Source: Oscillospiraceae bacterium
GTDB taxonomy: Bacteria; Bacillota; Clostridia; Oscillospirales; QAMX01
Reading direction: 5' to 3'
Assembly (NCBI GenBank): GCA_902772625.1
Contig: CACYBP010000203.1
Location: 1 to 6,273, forward strand
DNA length: 6,273 bases
Below are positions 1-5,204 of this stretch, piece after piece. Made by a program: the position numbers and the translations under genes. The notes below the pieces were generated by a model that searched no databases, was not told where the DNA came from, and saw only the letters and a list, made by a program, of their open reading frames with translations. Within the stretch, counting starts at the first letter, position 1, and each line of letters starts with the position of its first letter.

Positions 1-572
1 CAGGTTTCCCGTCCGAAGAGCACCAGCCTGTGGCAGAAGGCGTTGGCGCGGTCCATGGGAAGGATCTCCCGGAGGGCCATTTCCGCCTTATAGGGATCGG
101 TTTCGGTGATCAGACCGAACCGGTTGGCAAGCCGGATGCAATGGGTATCGCAGACCACGGCGGGTTTTCCGTACACGTCGCCGAGGATCAGGTTTGCGGT
201 TTTCCGCCCCACGCCGGGCAGGGTCAGAAGAGCCTCCATGGTGTCGGGCACCACCCCGCCGAACTCGTCCCGGAGGATCCGGCAGGTGTCCTTCAGGTTC
301 TTCGCCTTCACCTGATACAGGCCGCAGGGGCGCACGATGTTTTCTATTTCCCGGAGATCACCGTCGGCCAGGGAGGAAAGGGTGGGGAACCTTTTGAAAA
401 GCTCCTTCGTCACAAGATTGACCCGGGCGTCGGTGCATTGGGCCGAAAGGCGCACCGCGCAGAGAAGCTGCCACGGCTCTTCGCTTTCAAGGGAACAGAC
501 CGCGTCGGGATAAATCTCCTCCAGGGCCGTGACGACGGCGAGCGCCAGAGACCGGAGAGCGCTGGTCGACAT
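1..572 (-). CDS. nth: Endonuclease III (DNA glycosylase/AP lyase), 3'-truncated by window edge
   Basis: Base-excision repair enzyme that removes oxidised pyrimidines from DNA and nicks the abasic site. The visible part is 190 codons plus two bases, starting MSTSALRSLA. Seen: LSAQCTD (residues 42-48, the conserved Gln region that enters the DNA helix), the helix-hairpin-helix LPGVGRKTANLIL (118-130) with the predicted Schiff-base Lys124, and CDTH (141-144) with the predicted catalytic Asp142. These match E. coli Nth Lys120 and Asp138 with a constant offset of four. The frame runs off the window at LFGRET plus 'TG', exactly where E. coli has the first [4Fe-4S] cysteine (LHGRYTC), so the cluster itself is outside the window. 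The ATG at 572 is preceded by AAAGGAGG, which overlaps the TAA of the citrate synthase gene. The gap is 15 bp, in the same frame, so the two are almost certainly cotranscribed. MutY is unlikely, since the visible sequence follows Nth. Confidence 0.95.
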   Translation of the reverse strand, partial: MSTSALRSLALAVVTALEEIYPDAVCSLESEEPWQLLCAVRLSAQCTDARVNLVTKELFKRFPTLSSLADGDLREIENIVRPCGLYQVKAKNLKDTCRILRDEFGGVVPDTMEALLTLPGVGRKTANLILGDVYGKPAVVCDTHCIRLANRFGLITETDPYKAEMALREILPMDRANAFCHRLVLFGRET

Positions 573-587
573 CCTGTCCTTCCTCCT

Positions 588-1946
588 TTACGCGCGCTCC
601 GAAAGCGGAACGTAGGGATTTTCGCTGAACAGGGATTTATACGCCGGGCGGATGATGCGGTTCTGGGTCAGGACCTCCTCCATCCGGTGGGCGCACCAGC
701 CCACGATGCGGGCGATGGCGAAGATGGGGGTGAACACCTCCGAAGGGATGCCCAGCATCTGATAGATAAAGCCGGAATAGAGATCCACGTTGGCGCACAT
801 GGGCTTGCTTTCGCCCTTGAGCTCGGCAAAGATCTCGGGGGTCAGGCGCTCCACCCGGCGGTAAAGCTCGAAATCGTCGCTGAGGCCCTTTTCGGCGGCC
901 AGCTTTTCGGCGTGGGCCCGCAGGATCTTGGCCCGGGGGTCAGAAAGCGTGTAGACGGCGTGGCCCATGCCGTAGATCAGACCGCTGCCGTCGCCGGCTT
1001 CCTTCTTCAGGATCTTCACCAGATAATCCTTCAGCGCCCCTTCGTCGTAGGGGTTCGTGACCGAGGCCTTATATAGATCCATCATCTCCAGGACCTTCAG
1101 GTTGGCGCCGCCGTGACGGAAGCCCTTCAGGGAACCCACCGCCGCCGAAATGGCCGCGTAGGTGTCGGTGCCGGCGCTGGAAAGGGTGCGGCAGGCAAAG
1201 GCCGAGTTGTTGCCGCCGCCGTGGTCGGCGTGAAGCACCAGGCAGATATCCACCAGGTGCGCCTCCTCCTCGGTGAAGACCTTGTGGGAACGCAGAAGCC
1301 TGAGCAGATTCTGGGCCGAATAGAGCCCGCTTTTGGGATTGTGGATGTGCATGCTCCGGTTGTCGTACTCGTGGCGTTTGACCTGATAGGCGTGGGCCAC
1401 GATGGTGGGGAACCGGGCGATCAGCTCCAGGGACTGCCGGACGATGTTGGCGGGGGACAGATCGTCGGGGTTGTCGTCGTAGGAATACATGGCCAGGACC
1501 GAACGGCCGAGCTTGTTCATGATGTTGCGGGAGGGGGCCTTGATGATCATGTCCTCGGTGAAGTAGCGCGGAAGCTCCCGCCCTTCATCCAGAAGCGCGT
1601 TGAATTTGTCCAGCTCGTCTTTATTGGGAAGCCGGCCGAATAAAAGCAGATACGCGGTCTCCTCAAAGCCGTAGCGGTTGTCGGCGGTGAAGCCGGCGAT
1701 CAGCTGCTCCACGTCGTAGCCGCGGTAGTAAAGCTTTCCCTCGGTGGGAGTGCGCACGCCGTTGATCATTTCATAGCCGTGGACGTCGCAGACCTTGGTG
1801 ACCCCGGCGATGACGCCGGTGCCGTCGTCGTTCCGGAGTCCCCGTTTGACGCCGAAACGGACGTAATCCTCCGCGTCGATCCGGGAATATTCGGAAAGAG
1901 AAGCGCATATGGTCTCTATGTATTCGTTGTAATTGGCGACGGACAT
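588..1946 (-). CDS. gltA: Citrate synthase (GltA/CitZ-type, about 452 aa)
   Basis: Condenses oxaloacetate and acetyl-CoA to citrate in the cytoplasm. In anaerobic Clostridia this usually feeds an oxidative half-TCA route to 2-oxoglutarate and glutamate (family knowledge). Seen, numbering from the chosen start: LHADHGGGNNSAF (238-250) with the active-site His242, GFRHGGAN (275-282) with a substrate-binding His278, GMGHAVY (326-332) with His329, NVDLYSG (386-392) with the catalytic Asp388, and the late RIVGWCAHRMEE segment (413-424). The usual His/His/Asp triad is intact. The frame is open for another 25 codons upstream, but that part would cover the promoter. The ATG at 1946, with AAAGGAG eight bases upstream, gives the typical N-terminus MSVANYNEYI. 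At 452 residues it fits the clostridial form. It is the first gene of a unit with nth. It belongs to the si-type superfamily; the homocitrate-synthase-like Re-citrate synthase is excluded by these motifs. 2-methylcitrate synthase cannot be ruled out from motifs alone. Confidence 0.95.
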   Translation of the reverse strand: MSVANYNEYIETICASLSEYSRIDAEDYVRFGVKRGLRNDDGTGVIAGVTKVCDVHGYEMINGVRTPTEGKLYYRGYDVEQLIAGFTADNRYGFEETAYLLLFGRLPNKDELDKFNALLDEGRELPRYFTEDMIIKAPSRNIMNKLGRSVLAMYSYDDNPDDLSPANIVRQSLELIARFPTIVAHAYQVKRHEYDNRSMHIHNPKSGLYSAQNLLRLLRSHKVFTEEEAHLVDICLVLHADHGGGNNSAFACRTLSSAGTDTYAAISAAVGSLKGFRHGGANLKVLEMMDLYKASVTNPYDEGALKDYLVKILKKEAGDGSGLIYGMGHAVYTLSDPRAKILRAHAEKLAAEKGLSDDFELYRRVERLTPEIFAELKGESKPMCANVDLYSGFIYQMLGIPSEVFTPIFAIARIVGWCAHRMEEVLTQNRIIRPAYKSLFSENPYVPLSERA

Positions 1947-1949
1947 GCA

Positions 1950-1961
1950 ATCAGCTCCTTT
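1950..1961 (-). promoter_or_regulatory. Ribosome binding site of citrate synthase
   Basis: On the minus strand AAAGGAG lies about eight bases before the ATG at 1946. It selects this start over an in-frame ATG at 2021, which overlaps the -35 element and has no comparable site. Confidence 0.85.
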
Positions 1962-1975
1962 GAAAATGCAAGAAA

Positions 1976-2002
1976 AGATATGAAGTATTCGTATCATACC
2001 AT
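1976..2002 (+). promoter_or_regulatory. Possible sigma-E-like promoter of the spoIID gene
   Basis: On the plus strand CATACCAT (1995-2002) resembles the -10 CATACANT of the mother-cell sporulation sigma factor SigE. An AGATATG (1976-1982) resembles its KMATATT -35 element. The spacer is 12 bp, slightly short. No good sigma-A promoter is visible on this strand in the gap. spoIID is SigE-controlled in Bacillus subtilis (established), so the match is plausible, but the motifs are short and may be coincidental. Confidence 0.35.
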
Positions 2003-2007
2003 AATAC
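1985..2007. repeat. Nested inverted repeats over the gltA -10 element
   Basis: The outer arms GTATT (1985-1989) and AATAC (2003-2007) flank a perfect inner GTAT-C-ATAC (1991-1999). They overlap the -10 of the citrate synthase promoter and the possible sigma-E -10 on the other strand. This could be an operator or simply the result of two AT-rich promoter elements. Confidence 0.3.
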
Positions 2008-2021
2008 AAGCGAACTGTCAA
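1993..2021 (-). promoter_or_regulatory. Sigma-A-type promoter of gltA-nth
   Basis: On the minus strand the -35 is a perfect TTGACA (2021-2016), followed by a 17-bp spacer and the -10 TATGAT (1998-1993), one mismatch from consensus. Transcription should begin near 1986, giving a leader of about 40 nt before the citrate synthase ATG. The region is the divergent gap shared with the SpoIID gene. Nested GTAT/ATAC repeats cover the -10. Confidence 0.85.
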
Positions 2022-2038
2022 GGAAAAATCGAAAGAAA

Positions 2039-3088
2039 ATGAAGGAACGAAAAAAAATCTTGCAAAAACAGGATAAGACGATGCGCCGCCTGCTGATCGC
2101 GCTGGCGCTTGCGGTCATCTTCTTTCTCCTGCCGCTCACCGTTCTGACGCTCCGGAAGGGCGGGACGGAGGAGCCCGGGACCGGGACCGAGATCCTCTTT
2201 GACGAAAAGGAGAAGCTTTTCGACGAGGAAACAACGGTGGAGGTCCTGGACGGGGACGGGGTGATCACAATGACCCTGTCGGAGTATCTTCAGGGGGTGC
2301 TTTCGGCCGAAATGCCGGCGCTTTACCCGAAGGAGGCCCTGAAGGCCCAGGCCATCGCCGCGCGTACCAACGTGATGTACAAAAAGAAGCTCCGCGAAGA
2401 AAGGCCCGGCTCGGCCAGCCACGAAAACGCCGACGTCTGCACGAATTCCGCCCACTGTCAGGCCTTCGCCTCCGAAGAAAGGCTCCGGGAAAAGTGGGGC
2501 GCGGACTACGAGGCCTACAGCGCCCTGATCCGCGAGGCGGTGGAGGAAAGCGACGGCGAGATCGTCACGTATAAGGGCAATCCCATTTCGGCCATCTTCC
2601 ACGCGGTCTCCTCGGGGAAGACCGAAAGCGCCGAGGACGTCTGGGGAAGCGCGATCCCCTATCTTCTGGCGGTGGACAGCCCCTGGGACCGGGAGAACGC
2701 GAAATACGAGACCGAGGTCAGCCTGGAAAACGAGGAATTCAAGGACGTGTTTCTCGCCAAATACCCCGAGGCCGTGTTCCCGGAGCTTCCCGAGGGGTGG
2801 ATCGAAAGCGTCGTCCGCAGCGCCTCGGGCGGGATCCGGGAGATGACGGTGGCGGGGGTCACCCTGACGGGGCGGAATTTCCGCAATCTTTACGGCCTCC
2901 GTTCGGCCAACGTGACCTTTTCCTTTGAAGAGGGGGAGATCCGCATGACGGTGCGCGGCTACGGTCACGGCGTGGGCATGAGCCAGTACGGCGCGAGGGG
3001 GATGGCGCTGGAGGGAAAGACCGCCCGGGAGATCGTGACCTGGTACTATACCGGGACCGAGGTGGAAAAGCTCACCCCGCCCCTCTGA
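2039..3088 (+). CDS. spoIID: SpoIID/LytB-domain lytic transglycosylase (stage II sporulation protein D)
   Basis: Membrane-anchored enzyme that cleaves denuded septal peptidoglycan glycan strands so that the mother-cell membrane can engulf the forespore. Seen: basic N-terminus and one hydrophobic segment (residues 17-38), an acidic linker, then the SpoIID domain from about 66 to 340. GVLSAEMPALYPKEALKAQA (86-105) carries the predicted catalytic Glu91. H128, C134, H139 and C140 (DVCTNSAHCQAF, 132-143) have the same spacing as the zinc ligands I recall for C. difficile SpoIID. HAVSSGKTESAEDVW (188-202) and GYGHGVGMSQYGARGMA (307-323) are further signature blocks. Length 349 is normal. The ATG at 2039 has only a distant AAGGA. 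An ATG at 2081 with AGGA seven bases upstream would still keep the membrane segment. It is transcribed divergently from gltA, not next to spoIIQ or spoIIID. A vegetative LytB-like amidase activator is the alternative. Confidence 0.9.
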   Translation: MKERKKILQKQDKTMRRLLIALALAVIFFLLPLTVLTLRKGGTEEPGTGTEILFDEKEKLFDEETTVEVLDGDGVITMTLSEYLQGVLSAEMPALYPKEALKAQAIAARTNVMYKKKLREERPGSASHENADVCTNSAHCQAFASEERLREKWGADYEAYSALIREAVEESDGEIVTYKGNPISAIFHAVSSGKTESAEDVWGSAIPYLLAVDSPWDRENAKYETEVSLENEEFKDVFLAKYPEAVFPELPEGWIESVVRSASGGIREMTVAGVTLTGRNFRNLYGLRSANVTFSFEEGEIRMTVRGYGHGVGMSQYGARGMALEGKTAREIVTWYYTGTEVEKLTPPL

Positions 3089-3102
3089 AAAACGCTATTT
3101 CC

Positions 3103-3131
3103 GGGAGGCGGGCGACCGCCTCCCTTTTTTT
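3103..3131 (+). terminator. Rho-independent terminator 1 after spoIID
   Basis: A perfect 9-bp stem, GGGAGGCGG (3103-3111) with CCGCCTCCC (3116-3124), is closed by a GCGA tetraloop of the stable GNRA class and followed by seven T residues (3125-3131). It starts 15 bases after the stop codon. Confidence 0.92.
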
Positions 3132-3144
3132 CCGCTTTCTCCGG

Positions 3145-3170
3145 AAAAGCCCCGGAAGGCGGGGCTTTTT
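3145..3170 (+). terminator. Rho-independent terminator 2 after spoIID (tandem)
   Basis: The stem AAAAGCCCCG (3145-3154) pairs with CGGGGCTTTT (3160-3169) around the loop GAAGG, and T residues run to 3170. It lies 13 bases beyond terminator 1 and would catch read-through before the next promoter. The A-rich left arm gives it partial bidirectional character. Confidence 0.85.
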
Positions 3171-3177
3171 GTAAATC

Positions 3178-3191
3178 CTTTGTGAACAAAG
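3178..3191. repeat. Operator-like palindrome upstream of the 3203 promoter
   Basis: CTTTGT-GA-ACAAAG has perfect 6-bp arms around a 2-bp centre and ends 11 bases before the -35 hexamer. The position suits an activator or repressor site. It lacks the central CG of typical CcpA or LacI-type sites, so the cognate protein is unknown. Confidence 0.4.
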
Positions 3192-3202
3192 TCCCGGAAC
3201 GC

Positions 3203-3231
3203 TTGACGGGAGAGGATTCCTCTGCTATGAT
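3203..3231 (+). promoter_or_regulatory. Sigma-A-type promoter of the 3261 gene
   Basis: TTGACG (3203-3208), a 17-bp spacer, and TATGAT (3226-3231) each differ from consensus by one base. Predicted initiation is near 3238, giving a leader of about 22 nt that contains only the ribosome binding site. The spacer contains a perfect inverted repeat. Confidence 0.88.
3211..3223. repeat. Inverted repeat inside the promoter spacer
   Basis: AGAGGA-T-TCCTCT is a perfect 6-bp inverted repeat around one central base, lying wholly between the -35 and -10 elements. A protein bound there would block RNA polymerase, so a repressor operator is a reasonable inference. Confidence 0.45.
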
Positions 3232-3245
3232 GGAGGCAAATAAAC

Positions 3246-3253
3246 AAAGGGGG
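3246..3253 (+). promoter_or_regulatory. Ribosome binding site selecting a GTG start
   Basis: AAAGGGGG lies seven bases before the GTG at 3261. No in-frame ATG with a ribosome binding site occurs nearby, so GTG is the start. Confidence 0.8.
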
Positions 3254-3260
3254 CATATCT

Positions 3261-5024
3261 GTGAGCAAGTATCAGAACTTCAAATTGGCGTCCTACGTTT
3301 TCGCCTACTATCTCGACCGGGCGACGCCGGAGAAGATCAAGTCCGACCTGGCCTTCCATCAGAAGCACGTGGGGCTGGACAAGGTCTATCTGGAAACCCA
3401 CCGCGCCCTGGTGGACGTTCCCGAGGAGAAAATGCTTGCGGCAAAGAAGATCTTCGAGGACGCCGGCGTGGAGGTGGCCGGAGGGATCACCACCACCGTC
3501 AAGGTGGGCGAAAAGAAACCCTCGGTGTACGACACCTTCTGCTATTCCGATCCCGCGCACCGGGCGGAGCTTACCCGCATCGTGAAATATACCGCGAAGC
3601 TCTTCGACGAATTCATCCTGGACGACTTCTTCTTCGGCGCCTGCAAGTGCAAAATGTGCATCGAGAAGAAGGGGAACAAGAGCTGGGCGCAATTCAAGCT
3701 TGATCAGATGGAGGAGGTCTCCCGGGAGCTGGTGGCCACCGCGAAGGAGGTCAATCCCGCCTGCCGCGTGATCATCAAATACCCCAACTGGTACGAATCC
3801 TATCAGGAAAACGGCTACAATCCCGGCAAACAGAAGGACATCTTCGACGGGATCTACACCGGCACCGAGACCCGCAACAGCAATTACAGCAGCCAGCACC
3901 TCCAGCGGTACATGAGCTATTCCCTGATCCGCCTGATGGAAAACGTCGCCCCGGGACGCAACGGCGGCGGATGGATCGACATGGGCGGCGCCATGGGCAA
4001 CCTGAGCGTGTATCTGGAGCAGGCCGAGCTGACCTTCTTCGCCAAGGCGCGCGAATTGATGATGTTCAACTTCCCCTCCATGGTCAACAACCCCGCCCTG
4101 GCGGCGCTGGGAGTGGATCTTGACCGGGTGGACGCGATCCTTTCCAAGCTCGGCAACCCCACCGGCGTTTCGACCTACGAGCCCTACGACGCCGACGGCG
4201 AGGATCAGCTGATCAACTACGTGGGCATGCTGGGCATTCCGCTCGAGCCGACGCCGGAATTCGACGACAAGGCCCCGGTGATCTTCCTGACCCAGAACGC
4301 GGCCTACGATCAGGAGATCATGCCGAAGCTTGAAAAATACGTGCGCGAGGGCGGCATCGCCATCATCACCAGCGGCTTCTTCCGCGCCACGGCCGACAGG
4401 GGCATCTTCGACATGACCTCGGTCAGACCCACCGACCGGAAATTCACCGGCACCCGTTACCAGCTGACCAACCAGAACGTCGCCACCCACAACGTGCACC
4501 GGAACGACGAGGCGATCACCTTCACCGCGCTGAATTACAAGACCAATTCCACCTGGGCCGACGTGCTTCTGCACGTCAACGACTTCAGCACGCCGGTGAT
4601 GACCGAGGATTATTACGGCGACGGCTTCCTTTACATCCTCAATATCCCCGACAACTTCGGCGATCTTTACAAGCTCCCGAAGGACGTGGTGGGCGCCATC
4701 GCGAAGAACTTTGCACGCAAGGGAAAGATGTTCCTTTCGGTTTCCCCGAAGTTCAACCTCTATCTCTACGACAACGACACCTTCGGCGTCTTCAACTTCA
4801 ACGAGTTCAAGGAACCCGCGGAGATCGTGATCCTGGGCGACGAGTACGCGGGCTTTGAGGACCTGGAGACCGGCATGAAGATCACCACCCCGGTCAGGAT
4901 CAATCCGCGCCCGATGCGCTGGGGCGACTGCGCGGCCTTCCGGCCCGAACCGGTGGAAAAGGTCTACAACCTCCCGGTGTTCGGCGGCGGATACCGCTTC
5001 TTCCGCCTGATCCGCGCCGAATAA
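3261..5024 (+). CDS. Uncharacterised glycoside-hydrolase-like protein (TIM barrel, GATase-like and beta domains)
   Basis: Function not recognised with certainty. The 587-residue product has no signal peptide or membrane segment, so it is probably cytoplasmic. Residues about 1-290 alternate strands and helices like a TIM barrel: KVYLETHR (41-48), EVAGGITTTV (71-80), EFILDDFFFGACKCKMC (117-133), RVIIKYPNWY (169-178), IYTGTETRNSNYSS (198-211) and GGWIDMGGAMGN (236-247). Candidate catalytic acids are Asp121/Asp122 and Glu203; the CxCxxC trio Cys128, Cys130, Cys133 could bind a metal. Residues about 335-380 (APVIFLTQNAAYD, KYVREGGIAIITSG) look like the glutamine-amidotransferase-like trimerisation domain that follows the barrel in GH42 beta-galactosidases. 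The remainder is beta-rich and probably a C-terminal sandwich. This layout suggests an intracellular glycosidase acting on imported oligosaccharide; substrate unknown. The gene stands alone with its own promoter and terminators, and no transporter is adjacent. Start is GTG. A non-enzymatic or binding role is possible. Confidence 0.6.
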   Translation: MSKYQNFKLASYVFAYYLDRATPEKIKSDLAFHQKHVGLDKVYLETHRALVDVPEEKMLAAKKIFEDAGVEVAGGITTTVKVGEKKPSVYDTFCYSDPAHRAELTRIVKYTAKLFDEFILDDFFFGACKCKMCIEKKGNKSWAQFKLDQMEEVSRELVATAKEVNPACRVIIKYPNWYESYQENGYNPGKQKDIFDGIYTGTETRNSNYSSQHLQRYMSYSLIRLMENVAPGRNGGGWIDMGGAMGNLSVYLEQAELTFFAKARELMMFNFPSMVNNPALAALGVDLDRVDAILSKLGNPTGVSTYEPYDADGEDQLINYVGMLGIPLEPTPEFDDKAPVIFLTQNAAYDQEIMPKLEKYVREGGIAIITSGFFRATADRGIFDMTSVRPTDRKFTGTRYQLTNQNVATHNVHRNDEAITFTALNYKTNSTWADVLLHVNDFSTPVMTEDYYGDGFLYILNIPDNFGDLYKLPKDVVGAIAKNFARKGKMFLSVSPKFNLYLYDNDTFGVFNFNEFKEPAEIVILGDEYAGFEDLETGMKITTPVRINPRPMRWGDCAAFRPEPVEKVYNLPVFGGGYRFFRLIRAE

Positions 5025-5047
5025 AAAAAGGCAAGGCAAAATACGGC

Positions 5048-5088
5048 GTCCGCCCTCCCCGGATTTTCCGGGGAGGGCGGACTTTTTT
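5048..5088 (+). terminator. Strong rho-independent terminator after the 3261 gene
   Basis: A perfect 15-bp GC-rich stem (5048-5062 with 5068-5082, arms starting GTCCGCCC and ending GGGCGGAC) closes on the loop ATTTT and is followed by six T residues (5083-5088). It begins 24 bases past the stop codon. Confidence 0.95.
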
Positions 5089-5097
5089 CACGGGAAC

Positions 5098-5118
5098 AGA
5101 AGCCGGAGCTTCTTTTTT
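5098..5118 (+). terminator. Second, tandem terminator before the XRE gene
   Basis: AGAAGC (5098-5103), loop CGGA, GCTTCT (5108-5113), then T residues to 5118. It is weaker than the hairpin ten bases upstream but follows the same tandem layout seen after spoIID. Confidence 0.65.
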
Positions 5119-5140
5119 GCCCGGTTCTCGCTTTCTGTCC

Positions 5141-5172
5141 TTGCCTTTTCCGGCCCGATCGGCTAATATAAT
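5141..5172 (+). promoter_or_regulatory. Probable promoter of the XRE-regulator gene
   Basis: TTGCCT (5141-5146), a 17-bp spacer, then TAATAT (5164-5169). A consensus TATAAT overlaps at 5167-5172 but leaves a 20-bp spacer. Either -10 puts initiation near 5176-5180, about 25-30 nt before the ATG. The imperfect -35 suggests moderate strength. Confidence 0.6.
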
Positions 5173-5183
5173 ACCCGAGAAAA

Positions 5184-5198
5184 GGAAAGGAGCTTTCC
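5184..5198 (+). promoter_or_regulatory. Hairpin enclosing the Shine-Dalgarno of the XRE gene
   Basis: GGAAAG-GAG-CTTTCC has perfect 6-bp arms around a 3-nt loop. The Shine-Dalgarno AAGGAG (5187-5192) occupies the left arm and the loop, 12 bases before the ATG. Pairing in RNA would hide part of the ribosome binding site. In DNA the same palindrome lies just after the likely transcription start and could be an operator for the encoded HTH protein. Confidence 0.45.
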
Positions 5199-5204
5199 GA
5201 AAAA

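Noticed and set aside
30..1643. Plus-strand open frames of 348 codons (30-1076) and 176 codons (1113-1643).
   Set aside because: They are antisense to nth and citrate synthase, whose motifs are unambiguous. Their products have no recognisable domain or good ribosome binding site.
1947..2021. A 25-codon N-terminal extension of citrate synthase (MTVRLYYGMIRIL...).
   Set aside because: It would start at the -35 hexamer of the gene's own promoter, upstream of the transcription start, and has no ribosome binding site. The ATG at 1946 has a good one.
2018..2968. Minus-strand frame of 316 codons opposite spoIID.
   Set aside because: It is a shadow of a clear SpoIID coding sequence and would end inside the gltA promoter. 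The product is low-complexity.
3145..3260. A riboswitch or structured leader before the GTG gene.
   Set aside because: The predicted transcript leader is only about 22 nt after the -10, too short. The upstream hairpins are terminators of the preceding gene.
3225..5039. A 604-codon open frame on the minus strand covering the whole glycosidase-like gene.
   Set aside because: It mirrors the codon structure of the plus-strand gene, which has the promoter, ribosome binding site, terminators and domain-like protein sequence. The minus-strand product is a His/Val/Gly-rich composition with no domain, an artefact of high GC at third positions.
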